DNA from: Microbotryum silenes-acaulis
Taxonomy: Eukaryota > Basidiomycota > Microbotryomycetes > Microbotryales > Microbotryaceae
Reading direction: 5' to 3'
NCBI GenBank assembly: GCA_003665825.1
Contig: QPFY01000016.1
Span: 744,001-808,000 of the forward strand
Length of the DNA stretch: 64,000 nt
Part shown: one piece after another, positions 1-10,735 of the stretch
How the letters are laid out: every line of letters starts with the position of its first letter
Position numbering within the stretch: position 1 is the first letter of the stretch
Notes under the pieces: model-generated
What the model was told of the DNA's origin: nothing
The model's input: only the letters and a program-made list of their open reading frames with translations
Database searches by the model: none
Made by a program: the position numbers and the translations under genes

Positions 1-428
1 TTTCAGGTCATAATGTAGTGATCTGAAGCCGAACTCTCCAAGCTTATACCTGTCTTAATTTATGGGAAAATCCGTCCACCGAAAATATAAATTTTCTCAG
101 GTCTGACTGTATTACTTTCGAGGCGGTGTTGGCGCGCGGGCCCGATCGGCGACGACTCGACACGAGGCTTGCTGACGCGCTGACAGGTGCTGACGCCTGC
201 TCACGCGACTTGGCAACTTGAGCCCAGCTCGCGCCGGGCCTCTTACTGATCCCAAGTCCCTCAGCTGGTCCCATTCCATCTCGAGTGCCATCACCTTGGA
301 CCCACTTCCGTTGCTTCACGGTCCTAACCTGATCTCTCACTCGAGACTCCCTCGCACCTCGTCTCTCCCTGTAGTCGTCTAGCCCCGCCTAGAAGGTCCC
401 CCCCGCCGCGAGAATCATCATCAGAACC
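1..428. other. Left-edge intergenic region / ECI promoter
   Basis: No reading frame here resembles a protein; the frames on the minus strand are short and low in complexity. The stretch holds the 5' region of the enoyl-CoA isomerase gene that starts at 429. A loose repeat of GCTGACGC-like words lies around 170-210. I see no RNA gene. Confidence 0.5.
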
Positions 429-2029
429 ATGACCTGGCCTTCGTCGTCGTCATCGGAACCGATCCTATTGGACATCAAAGGGCCTTACGCGATCATCACT
501 CTCAACCAACCGGCCAAGAAGAACGCGCTCGACCTCGTACTCTACAAGCGTCTCAGTACCCTCATACAGGTTAGTCGGTCAAACTGTTCATGCCTGTTCA
601 TCCCTTGTATCGAAACGACCAGTCAGCGAGGACTCCGGATTCTCGGCAATCGCGGCAACCGGCGGCCCGCAGCGCGCAGCGGGGGCGAGGGGGGCGACGT
701 GGACGATGGCCGAGCTGAGACGTCTCGGCTTTGGCAAAAGCAAGCTGCAGCGCTCGAGGCTGATCAAAGCTGGCATTCACGCTGTGTTTATCCTTTAGAG
801 CGTCGACGCGAATCCATCGGTTTACATCACCGTCTTGACCGGTCGTGGTGACTTTTTCTCCGCTGGAGCTGATGGTAAGTCGACTCGTCGCGCCTCCCCG
901 GGTCCGAATCGAGCGCGGCTGCCCGCTTCCGGTCTTGGGTGGGGCTCGGTCCCATAAATTCCCGAAATTTGTTACTCATCGTGCCTTCTCGTCTGCATAG
1001 TCAAGCAAGCCCGAGCCCAAATCGGTGAAGAGGACGTACGAGGCTCGACCCTCCGTCGCTTGACCGAGTCCAATCTCGATCTCGCTAGGGCTTTGTACCG
1101 CCATAGCAAGATTCTCGTCGCGGCGCTCAATGGCCCTGCAATTGGCTTGAGTGCGGCGTTGTTGGGGCATTTCGATTTCGTTTACGCTGTAAGTACTTCG
1201 TACGATGATTGTGACGTCGGTTCGAGAGCGTTAGCGCATATTCTGCTGTTCCTCCACTCGCTGCGTGGACGGTCAGGGGGCGGTGCGCAATTCTGCAGAG
1301 CCGAGCGCACCCCAGATGTTTTGGACGACCACGAGCTCTCGTTATGTTTGGCCCTCGTTCCAAGCATAACCTAATCACCTCATTCTTGCCCTCTTGACCA
1401 GGTCGAGAACGCCTACATTCTGACTCCATTTTCGGCGCTCTCACTTGTCGCCGAAGGCGGGTCGTCACTGTCGTTCCCCAGGCGTATGGGCATCGTCAAA
1501 GCCAAGTGAGTGATGTTGGAGAAGGGAATTAGCCTACCACTGTGACCCAGAAGACTGATGAGTGCGACCCTTTCTAAAGTGAAGCTCTCATTCTCGGCAA
1601 GAAGCTCGGCGCTTCGGAGCTTCAACAGGTGGGTTTCATGCGATGGCGGAATTGGAGTACGAACACTTCCTGTACTAACAACGCGACTATGCAAATTCCA
1701 GAATGGCTTCTTCAACAAGGTATGTTTCACAGGCAGATCAGTCGTCCTCGGCAAGAGCTGACTTCTCACCCTCAAACCTTACCCAGATCTTCCCTCAATC
1801 CTCTGACGCCGCGTTCTTGCAATCGCTCATGACGTACCTCAAGGAAAAGTTCGCGACCTTGGACCTCGACGCCTGCCTCAAGACGAAGCAATTGATCAAG
1901 CAGACCTTGCCCGATCCGGACCCGAGCAACATCCGGGAACTCTTCGCTGCGGCCGAGCAGTTCGCCTCTGGTCGCCCCCAACAAAAATTCGCCGATATCG
2001 CGGCGAAGAAGATGCGTCATAAGCTTTAG
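429..2029 (+). CDS. ECI1: Peroxisomal-type delta3,delta2-enoyl-CoA isomerase (enoyl-CoA hydratase/isomerase family)
   Basis: Crotonase-fold enzyme expected to move double bonds of unsaturated fatty acyl-CoAs during beta-oxidation. Seven exons join in phase: 429-569, 799-874, 1001-1188, 1402-1505, 1580-1628, 1702-1719 and 1787-2029, giving 272 residues. The N-terminal half has the crotonase strand 'AIITLNQPAKKNAL', the oxyanion-hole loop 'GRGDFFSAGAD' and the second oxyanion segment 'NGPAIGLSAALLGHFDF'. The segment 'LVAEGGSSLSFPRRMG' carries the Glu expected as general base in Eci enzymes. The protein ends in His-Lys-Leu, close to the HRL PTS1 of yeast Eci1, so a peroxisomal site is likely. 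Exon 6 is only 18 nt. A plain enoyl-CoA hydratase is less likely, because the second catalytic Glu region of hydratases is not evident. Family assignment is firm; exact substrate is inference. Confidence 0.88.
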
Positions 2030-2279
2030 GGCGACGATCCTACTCCACTACGCGGACCGCTTCACTAGCTTGAGCGCTCGGACTACTTGTGACTAGCTGG
2101 TGAATGCGATAGACACTCTCCTCTTTCTCTCTTGGTTTTCGAACCCATCTTCACTTTTTGTGCCGTATCGTATTAGGTCATTCCCTCGCCGGCCTCTCTG
2201 GATCTCACAAAACACACACAACCTAGCTCATGCAATCGAAATACATGCATGATTGTCCTCTGACTACAGGCCCTGATCA

Positions 2280-4261
2280 TCAAGCTGTATCCACTTCCAT
2301 GCCCTCGACAGCCTCTCCTATCCGTGGCTTGTCAATCGCCGCTTCACCCACCTCGGCCTCTTCCATTTCGGCTTGGACTTCGGCTTGGATGTCGGATTGG
2401 ACTTCGGGTTCCACCTCCGGACTTTCCTTTTTGCCCTCCTCTGTCTTGGGCACCGCCGCCGCCGCCGCCGAAGTTGTCGGTTTTGACTTCTTGACCGGCC
2501 CCGCCTCCTCCTGCCTCTGCTGCTGGTGACCGGTCTCCTCGATCTTCGCCGCGAGTTGTTGTTGGAACTGCCTAACCTGCTCCATCTCATCCTGATCGTC
2601 CAACCAAGCCTGCTCTCTCAGCCACTCGGGATACCGATCGCACAAAGGACGCCATTTCTTCGTCCCTTCCTCCATGCCACCCGCACTTTGAGGCGGTTTA
2701 AAACTCTTCCTCAAAACATCCTCAGGATCCTCCGGAGGCGGGTACTCAAACTCCGGACCAGGGTTGATCTCAACGATCGCTCCACCGAAAACGGAAGCGA
2801 AAGGGAAGTACCCCAATGTCCCATCATCATGGTTGTTCAACCTCGGATCACTCTTGCGATTCGTAGGGACCCTCAACCCATCGTGCGTCGGTAGCGGTAC
2901 ATAATCGAACAAATCCTCGAACGCAACGCCTTGACATTCCCCGTCGACCCAAAACGCCAATTTCGCACCTGGCAGAACCGGCACCTCTCGTAAAGGAGGT
3001 TCGTCCGATTCGTTCGGTAGTGGCGCTCGTTTACCCGGAGCCACTTTTTTCCGTTCTTCTTCGAGAGGTCCTTGTTGTTTGAGATGGGCTGGGTCGGCGG
3101 CGAGTTGGCTCATTTCTTTCGAGGCGGCGTATTCGAGCAGTTCAAAGTAGAGGGACCCTTTGTAGCGGATGGGGACGCGTTTGCGCACGAGATGGGAGGG
3201 GTGGGACCGGTCTGTTTCGGGTGGGGCGGGTTGAGGGGGTAGGGAGAGGTATACACCGATTGTCGAGCCGGAGGAGAAGGGTTTGCCGTAGGGTGCTGGT
3301 CGGGCTAGGGTGATGGCCTCTCCTCCTTTGTCACGGTAAGCGTACGAGTGGCTGTTTCAGAGACAAAATTTCAGCTCTGATTCCGTCGAGGAGACTAGCT
3401 CAGTCCCACTCACCCATCAAACCCAACAGGAGCATTGAGAGGAGCTTCTCGTCTCCCCACGCCTAGTCGGACCCAACTACCCTCCTTTGCGCCGGCAGCA
3501 TCAACCTCCTTGGGTCCCCCACCTCGATGAACCTTGAACTCCCAATACCAACTCCCCTCCCTCAAGCTTACATTGGCCCTTGCTGCCCTCCACCCCTTCT
3601 CAGCCGTCACGGTCATCGCATCCTCCGTGATCATGACAAAAGTCGATCGATCCTCCCACGACCACCTTGCCCGCTGTGGTGCACTTTCAATGACCCTTTG
3701 GACGGGGGTCGGGAGGTGGGAATGTGGTGAAGGTCCGCAGGGTACGTATCTGTAGCCTCGTTGGTTGATGGGATGAGCGCGAGTTTGGAAGAATTCAAAG
3801 GCAGAGGTCGGTAGCGGGACCGACGTGAGGGGTGGGACGAGTTGAGGTGCGGCGGCGCAGATCATGGGATCGCGAGGAAGTCTTCCTCGAGCTGGGACGG
3901 CATTGTAGTTCATCTGATGGCCTGTGCTTGAGGTGGTCACCGTTGTTGAGGAGGTGTTGGCGGTGGCTACGGTGGTGATGGCCGTCGAGGTGGACGCGAC
4001 GGGGGAGAGTTTTCGCTTGCCATTCCCAAGTCGACCCGCGACGGCACGTTCCTACGAGGGCAATTTCAGCCAGTTCAGCTGCAGGTACGCGTCAAAGGAG
4101 GTCACAAGGTCAAAGATGCCCACCTCTGAAGCTTCACGCGTCTGTGGAGTCGAGCGAGGTGACCCATCCAGCTGAACGGATGTGGAGGTCGATTCGGCGA
4201 CGAGCTCCTCCGAGTCAGAAAGGGCGCCTTTATCCGTGGGTGGAGAGGCCAGAGAAGGCAT
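2280..4261 (-). CDS. ASH2: SPRY-domain COMPASS subunit, Ash2/Bre2-like
   Basis: Subunit of the Set1/COMPASS histone H3K4 methyltransferase complex in the nucleus. Exons in transcript order are 4261-4124, 4051-3414 and 3351-2280; phases join to 615 residues. A roughly 150-residue disordered N-terminus (Ser/Thr-rich) leads into a conserved block 'VQRVIESAPQRARWSWEDRS'. A SPRY domain follows, with 'GSWYWEFKVHRGG', 'WVRLGVGRREAPLNAPVGFDG', 'YAYRDKGGE', 'GVYLSLPP' and later 'ASVFGGAIVEINPGP'. The SPRY region is split by a long hydrophilic insert, as is common in fungal Bre2/Ash2. No PHD finger or winged helix is seen, which fits the Bre2-type architecture. The C-terminus is Glu- and Lys-rich and probably unstructured. 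The first in-frame ATG after the upstream stop was taken as start. It is divergent from the aminopeptidase gene at 4799. Confidence 0.86.
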
Positions 4262-4798
4262 CTTGGCTGCCACGATCGATGCAAGCTGAAAAAGGGTGCT
4301 TCGAGGTGTGCGTGTCGCGTGGTGTAGACGCAGGCCGAACTGCTTCTCGATCTGACGCGCCGGGGAACGGCAGCGATCAACTGGCCCTGAACGCGCACGG
4401 ACCTCTTCGAACGACAGCGTTCGGCCCGGCCGGCGTCGTTGCCGTTCGTCGCCACAAGAAGCACGCGATACTCACGCGATCCCACGCGGGCACATAATGG
4501 CTACTTCGGGGTTGAACCTTGCCTGTCCGCCTCTTCCTCTTTCACCACTCGTACACCTTGGTGCGTGGTGCGTCAATCCAGCTCCTGCATAGTATATTGA
4601 ACTGTGCATATCCCTTCCACACCTTGCTGACACCACTTCTTGTACAGGCAGATCCCGGCTCGCTGCATTGTGCGATAAGCAACCCGCGTGACCTCATCAT
4701 AAGCGATCGACGACCGACCAGCTCGCCTCCCGACTCATCAACTCACTGACCTCAATCCCCGGCCACCACTCCTCTCCGCCTTCCCATATTGGCCCATC
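4262..4798. promoter_or_regulatory. Divergent promoter region between ASH2-like gene and M28 peptidase gene
   Basis: About 540 nt lie between two divergent start codons, so both promoters must be here. A weak TATA-like word, agtatattg, lies near 4590, about 200 nt before the peptidase start. I see no protein-like frame or RNA gene. Confidence 0.4.
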
Positions 4799-6531
4799 AT
4801 GCTCGTCCCCCTCACTCAAGCTTGTGCCCTCCTGGCGTTATCCTCGGTCGCCCTCTCGGCGCCGGTACAACAGATCCCCTTCTCGGACACTTCGATCGCT
4901 CAGCCCACCGAACTCTCCTTGGCCTCGCTGAACATCGAGCCTTCGCTCCGATCTCGCTTGGACCAACACATCGCTTCCTTGCCCGAGAAACGACTCGTAC
5001 AACTCGCCGACGATGCTCAACCCATCGAGGTGACGGAGGGGGAAAAGTCGATCCTCATTATGAAGGGGATTCGCTTCGTCGATGTCACGCAGGAGGACCC
5101 GGCTTTGGTCGCCGCTGCTCAGGTCGCCATCGCCGGTCAGGGTGCGTCGAAACATACACTCTTTCCTGCCGTTGTTCATTTCCAGACAATTCCTGATCTT
5201 TGCTCATCTGATCAAACAGATGCCTTCCCGACCAAATTGAGCTACAGCGTCAAGCAGGCGCAGCCCCTCTTCGACACCATCTCCCTCGAGAGGATGAAGA
5301 CCTTCTTGACCCGCTTCTCCGGATTTCACACGCGCTACTACCGCTCCTCAACGGGGAAGCAGTCCCAGGAGTTCTTGTTGAACCACGTCAAGGCGGTGAG
5401 ATCGGCATCGACTTCTTTGGATCGAAGAAGCCTGAACATTGACGCATCAGAATTTGACGTGAAACCCAGATTATCAAATCGAACCCCAAGATCGCCGACT
5501 CGATCTCGGTCAAGGAGTTCCCGCATTCATGGGGACAAAACTCCATCATCCTTCGCTTTGAACCCTCGTCCAAGGTCTCGGCTCTGCGCAAAAAGCAGGG
5601 CAAGGAACAGGTTGTCATCCTCGGCGCTCATCAGGATTCGACCAACATGTTTCCCTTTTTGGCTGCTCCCGTGAGTTGAAAGAGATGTACTCGTAGAAGT
5701 GCTCGTGCGATAATTACTGACAAACAGCGTATTCTGAACGCTCTCAGGGTGCTGATGACGATGGTTCGGGAACGACTACCCTCGTCGAGGCTCTTACTGT
5801 TCTCGTTAACGCCTCTTTCATCCCTAGCGATCACCCCGTCGAGTTCCACTGGTGAGTTTCGAAGGTATATGACCTGCTCCAAAGAGCGTGATGCTCATCG
5901 CGGCTTTATTTCACTCTCCAGGTACTCGGCCGAGGAAGGCGGGCTGTTGGGCTCCCAAGCTGTTGCGCAGAGCTATGCCAGGGACGGAAAGAAGGTCCGA
6001 TCCATGCTCCAGATGGACAGTGAGTTCGCTGGACCTAGCGCCCATCCCTCGTGCGACTAGCTGATGGCCTAGACGACGACTCCTCACAGTGACGGCCTTC
6101 GTCAAACCCGGCACGACCCCGACCTACGGCATCATCCGTGACTTTGTCTCGCCCGAATTCACCGACCTCGTCGCCTTGCTCATCGACGAGTACGGAGACA
6201 TCTCCCGCACCGACACCCAATGCGGGTACGCCTGCTCGGACCATGCTTCGTGGTCCAAGGTCGGCGCACCCTCGGCTTTCGCGATCGAATCGAGCTTCCC
6301 CGACTCGAATAAGAAGATTCACTCGAGTGGCGATACGATCCAGAATGAGGGCTTTAGCTTTGAGCGTCAGTCCGGGCGTGAAGCAGCGGATGTATCAGGA
6401 ACGATCGGTGTACTGACCTTTTGATTGTTGCCCCCTCTTCCTCCTTCCGTCTGGCAGACATGCGAAGCTTCGTCAGGCTCAGTGTCGGTATGACGCTTGA
6501 GATGGGTGGAGCCGAGAAGCTTTTCAGCTAG
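4799..6531 (+). CDS. Secreted M28-family leucyl-type aminopeptidase
   Basis: Zinc exopeptidase that removes N-terminal residues from extracellular peptides. Seven exons (4799-5141, 5220-5395, 5470-5670, 5748-5851, 5922-6019, 6090-6365, 6458-6531) join to 423 residues. Residues 1-20 form a signal peptide ending ALSA. All five metal-site segments of the M28E group are present in order: 'GAHQDS' (His about 227), 'GADDDGSG' (bridging Asp), 'SAEEGGLLGS' (catalytic Glu and ligand Glu), 'MLQMD' and 'IHSSGDT' (His ligand). A propeptide of roughly 100 residues precedes the catalytic domain, as in fungal Lap/Aap1 enzymes. The paired Cys in 'TQCGYACSDHASW' match the disulfide loop of that group. The protein is probably made as a zymogen and used for nitrogen scavenging; that role is inference. 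It is convergent with the alpha/beta hydrolase gene. Confidence 0.93.
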
Positions 6532-7015
6532 TTTCCTTGTACTCGTATCGCTAGAGACACTTTAGCTTGCAATCCCCGACCACTTTGCCCATAGCCTTCA
6601 ATTGTACTACCTATGCACACTGTCTGATAATCCCATGCGCATCAGGCGGCACAGAGAGCAATATTCGTGGTGATTGGACAATTGAAGGGAGGGTGGGTTG
6701 TTCAGTGCCTCGCTTGTCAGTTGACTTGAAAGTAGAGAACATAGCCAAGATTTCTGAGCGACTGCACGTCAGCTCGGACCGTCGATCGGTCCCCGCTCGC
6801 CCCGCTTGAGCCTCGCAACGACCTCACAATTCTCACCAGTCATCGTCATCGTTCGTCTTCACTCGCACGAGCACTCGCCTCTTGGTACGTCCCTCAGTGA
6901 GCCCGGCTGCGAACACGGACTTTGTCCATCCGTATTAAACGGATAGACGGAAAGAGGGCTTCTGGTGCGTAAGATTGACAGCGAAGGCTTACAGGCGCCT
7001 CGATGAAAGCAATCT
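6532..7015. other. Convergent 3' intergenic region
   Basis: About 480 nt separate the stop codons of two convergent genes (M28 peptidase and alpha/beta hydrolase). It is expected to hold both 3' UTRs. I see no tRNA signature, repeat or coding frame with family resemblance. Confidence 0.4.
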
Positions 7016-8741
7016 CTACAATTTGGGAACCCCCCAAAGTCCTTTCGAGCCATAGACTTTCCTCAACTTTTGTCCTATCGCCATAGCCGTCTCGGTCGGT
7101 TTCTCCTGCACGATCAAATGACCCGAACCCGGGATCGTGAAATGAGTCGCGAGTGGGATGAGGCCCAAGAGGTTCTCGCGGTCCGGAGAAGGAGGGACGA
7201 CGGAACCCTTTTCGGCGAAGATGAAATGGACGGGGAGGGTTGATGGGAGGAGCGCGAGGCGACCGGCGGCTCTTCGGGCGGCACCGGCGGTTAGGTCGCC
7301 AAAGACGAGCTGTAGTAGTAATTCCAGTTTGGAGCGTATCAGCGCGCCGGAGTCCTCGAAGTAAAGTAGGTCAAAAAGCCTTGTCGGACTCACCGCTTCG
7401 TCCTTGGCTCGGCATTTCAAAGCCACATGTTTCTTGCCATCCTTGTCGACAACGTGTTTGGTCGCCAACTCGACATATAAATCCAGACTTCTGGAATCCC
7501 ATCCCCGGAAGAACGCCTTCTTCAAGAAACCTTCTTTAGCATCCTGCTTGGAAACCCACGTCTCCTTCCTCACGCAAGCACCTTTGGTCAGGGCCGACAT
7601 GATTCGGTCCGCACCAGGAGGTGGGAGGACGGGATCGCAGAGGATGATGGAGGAGAAGAGACTCGGTTGTGCGGTTGCGGCGAAGGCCATACCACCTCCT
7701 CCGAGAGAATGGCCGATGCCGACGATCAGTCGATTTCGAAAGATTCGTCGGGTCGGGTAGGATGCACCGGGCGATACGGCGAGATTGTCGAGGGCCAAGA
7801 GGGTCGTGTTGTGAGGGGTGGAGATATAGGGGAGACTGATGGAGGAGGTCGAAGAAGGCGATAGAGGGTCGGGGAGGTACGAGATGAGGAAGTTGGCGAT
7901 GTCTCGGCCATGGTCGGACCAGTCGACTGAAAGAGGGAAGAGCTCTCATCGTCAGCTCCGCTCCGCTCGTTATGCACAAGGGCCCAGAGTATGACGTTGG
8001 ACGTACAGGTAGTACCCAATACGGCTTCGTTCAGAACTGCCGAGTCGCCTTGGTTGACGGCGTCCAAGCACCATATTTCGCCAATGGGCATCAGGGTCGA
8101 GTCCCACGAGTCGAGCAAATCGGAAATGACGGGTTCCCAGGTTTCTATTCACCCACATAAAGAGGTTGAAGACCGTGTTAATCCCGCGATTCCAATCGAT
8201 GATCCAGGTTTCAAGTCGACTCACCCTTGTGGAAGCCATTGGCATGGGCAAAGACCAAGGTCAAAAGTGGGGCCTCCTTGGACGGTGCCGCGGCTCGATT
8301 GACGTAACGATTCGCCGCCAGGAACAACTGTTCCTGTTCCCGTAATTCTTGCTGATCCGTAATTGAAACCTTGCCTCCTCTCAAGCCATGTAACTGGTTC
8401 ACGGCCAGATCATGGAAAGCTCGATTCGCATCGATCCGTCCCGTTGTCGCTGGCGCCCCACTTGGTTGCGATGCCGAGCCTTTGGGACTCGAAGTGCTTG
8501 TCGTGCCACTCTTGAGCGATCGTGGGAACGCGGCAGGGACGACAAAGGTATCGACCTTCCAATCGGAATGCTTGGAGGGACCGAAAGGCGATCGAGTAGA
8601 GGAGCCGAGAGCAAGGTCGGGCAACGTGCCTCGGGTTGACGACTTGGGAGGAAGCAACGGCACGAGCGCACCTGGCGCCGCGAGGTTGCGTGCTTGCAAC
8701 TCGAGCTCTACCAATTGTTCGTTGGTGTATGTTGTTGCCAT
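7016..8741 (-). CDS. Alpha/beta hydrolase with PTS1-like C-terminus
   Basis: Serine hydrolase of the alpha/beta fold, substrate unknown. Exons in transcript order are 8741-8225, 8144-8016, 7926-7394 and 7309-7016, giving 490 residues. The core starts at 'LTLVFAHANGFHKE', followed by 'SDHGRDIANF', the nucleophile elbow 'VGIGHSLGGGGMAF' (Ser in GHSLG) and 'SSIILCDPVLPPP'. The 'HFIFAEKGSVVPP' strand carries the acid region and 'PGSGHLIVQEKP' the catalytic His. The first 150 residues are low-complexity Ser/Pro-rich. The last intron (7310-7393, 84 nt) is a multiple of three without a stop, so an unspliced form would add 28 residues inside the domain; the spliced form joins 'KDEA' to 'LVFGD'. The protein ends Pro-Lys-Leu, a possible weak PTS1, comparable to the peroxisomal lipase Lpx1 of yeast, which ends QKL. 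Confidence 0.85.
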
Positions 8742-10336
8742 CGTATTGGATGGGGGGAGGCTGAAAAGCGGAGAGGGGGAAAGCGGGGGCAAGGTCGTCA
8801 AGCCCCAGCTCCGCGCGACTTACGGAGTTTACGAGGCTTCCGGCAAATCTTTGGCCTTCTTTGGCGCACTCTTTTGGCCGGGGGCTAAACTGCCGAACCG
8901 GTACGGGAGGCTGCTCTGAGGGTGGCCAACAACCGTCAAGAAGTCTGCGGCAAAATAACACCTATGGCCAAACAGAGACAGAGAACCACGCGCTGTAATA
9001 GTAATAGTACTAAGTACATGCTTTCGCCAGGTCTAAACACAAGTAAATCGAAAAATCACCTACTGCAGGCCCGCGTGACCGAGTGGTCGAGGTGACCTCC
9101 GAGCGATCGAGCTCAAGGACTCGCCACGTGAAGAACCCCCACATGATGATCCACTCAGTATTCAAGTGACATGTTGAAGGTGACACTAGCGTTGAACGTT
9201 AAAACCGTGAGATCATGACGCGACCGTCGAAAGTCACGTGATCAGAAAGACAGGGGGTTGTCGAGTCAGTGTAAAGCCAGGAGCGGCGCGCCTCGGCTCT
9301 CGAAAGGCGGGCCTGGCCCGCAGCAGCCGGCAGCCGGCAGCCGGCAGGCGCATGAGCCCAGCGCAGCACACAGGCGCGGGCGTCCAAGCTACTGGTGGGC
9401 CAAAAATCGCTCGCCCTCGCGCGGGCTGTAAGGGCGCGGGCTAGGGCGTGTGAGTTCCTTGTCGTCTGTCCTGTCATCTCAGCACCCGTTCAGGTTAGTT
9501 TAGCCCCTACCCAAACTCCGACTGTGGATTCTTGATACCTTGAGTACGACCGACCGACCGACCGATCTACAACAGCTCGACCCATCGACGATTGAGGACG
9601 CGGTGTGCGGATCGTGCAGCTCAGGGTCGTCGTCGTCGGCTGGCGCGAAAAAAAGCGACGTGCGCCTGTTGCAGTCTCGACATCGCCTTGGACATGGTGA
9701 ACATGGGGGGATCGTTGGAGGAGAATAGGACGGGAGGGAAGGCTGGTGTGTTGGCGGTTGTAGAGGGTGGATGGGGGTGGCTATGGAGGGTTGACCGTGG
9801 TCGAGGGCTGGCTGGTCGTGGTCTGGCTAGGCGCACAGGGAGGACGCATCAGGCGGGCGACGACCACACCGACGACAGCGATATCGAACGAGCGGCGACA
9901 CACCCACCCCGGCTCATTCGACCCCGTTCAACACTTCGACCCTCTTGACCGAATGTCGGGTTCAACTCAAAGGGTGGATGGGGTGGCATGTTGCCGTGTC
10001 GCACCGTCGGTAGCTGGCGGGTTCGCTCTGGGCCATTCGCACCACGACGGACTTGGGCTGGTCCATCGCATCGCATCGCAATCCCTCGCCTCGCCTTGTC
10101 TCGCCTGTTCCTCGACACATCCACACGCGCACTTCTTCTCTATTGGCCTTTCACTGACATTCTCCCTACTGTTGCTAAACTCTCAGATCACCGAAGGTAC
10201 ATATTGACTCTCTGTCCCACCCTCGACTCTGGAGTACTACAGGCTCGCCCGCACGCCGCAGAGCACTCCCGGCAGATCAACCGCCCGACCACGCGCCGAT
10301 TGGTACTGATCCTTCGTCGTCCTCTCGTTTGCCTAG
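8742..10336. other. Long intergenic region upstream of hydrolase and eL42 genes
   Basis: About 1.6 kb with no convincing gene, lying between two divergent genes. It has two CACGTG E-boxes (9125-9130 and 9235-9240), three tandem copies of a 7-nt unit (9324-9344) and a GACC tandem near 9549-9565. A word like a tRNA A-box lies near 9075, without a B-box. The eL42 start codon directly follows a pyrimidine-rich tract and CTAG, so a 5'-UTR intron may end there. Frames around 9540-10210 look random. Confidence 0.45.
9324..9344. repeat. Three tandem copies of a 7-nt unit (CAGCCGG)
   Basis: CAGCCGG is repeated three times exactly at 9324-9330, 9331-9337 and 9338-9344, followed by a partial copy. It lies in non-coding DNA and could be used as a length marker; no function is evident. 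Confidence 0.85.
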
Positions 10337-10735
10337 ATGGTTAACGTTCCCAAGACACGCCGAACATACTGCAAGGGCAAGCAATGCCGCAAGCACACGC
10401 CCCACAAGGTCACCCAGTACAAGACCGGCAAGGCCTCGCTCTTCGCCCAGGGAAAGCGTCGTTACGACCGAAAGCAGTCGGGTCAGTCTGGGATGAACGA
10501 GCGACCGAGTGACGATGGGAAAGAAACATGATTCTGATTCAAACTTTGCTGCCCAACAGGATACGGTGGACAGACCAAGCCGGTGTTCCACAAGAAGGCC
10601 AAGACGACCAAGAAGGTCGTGCTGCGATTGGAGTGCACCGTGTGCAAGTACAAGATGCAGATGGCGTTGAAGCGATGCAAGCACTTTGAGCTCGGTGGTG
10701 ACAAGAAGACCAAGGGTGCCGCCCTCGTCTTCTAG
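10337..10735 (+). CDS. RPL42: 60S ribosomal protein eL42 (L44e family)
   Basis: Component of the large ribosomal subunit near the E site. Two exons (10337-10481, 10560-10735) give 106 residues, the usual length of eukaryotic L44e proteins. It opens with '[20 protein letters not shown]' and has the zinc ribbon cysteines Cys12, Cys17 and the later 'LECTVCKYK' pair. Residue 56 is Pro ('[11 protein letters not shown]'), the form linked in yeasts to cycloheximide sensitivity; Gln at this place gives resistance. The donor of the single intron is GTCAGT. The start ATG sits right after a 'tttgcctag' that could be the acceptor of a 5'-UTR intron, a common arrangement in fungal ribosomal protein genes; this is inference. 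Confidence 0.97.

Noticed and set aside
9068..9140. tRNA-Leu/Ser-like 5' third with an A-box word (TGACCGAGTGGTCGAGG)
   Set aside because: No B-box, no matching acceptor stem and no anticodon stem in the next 100 nt; at best a chance match or a remnant.
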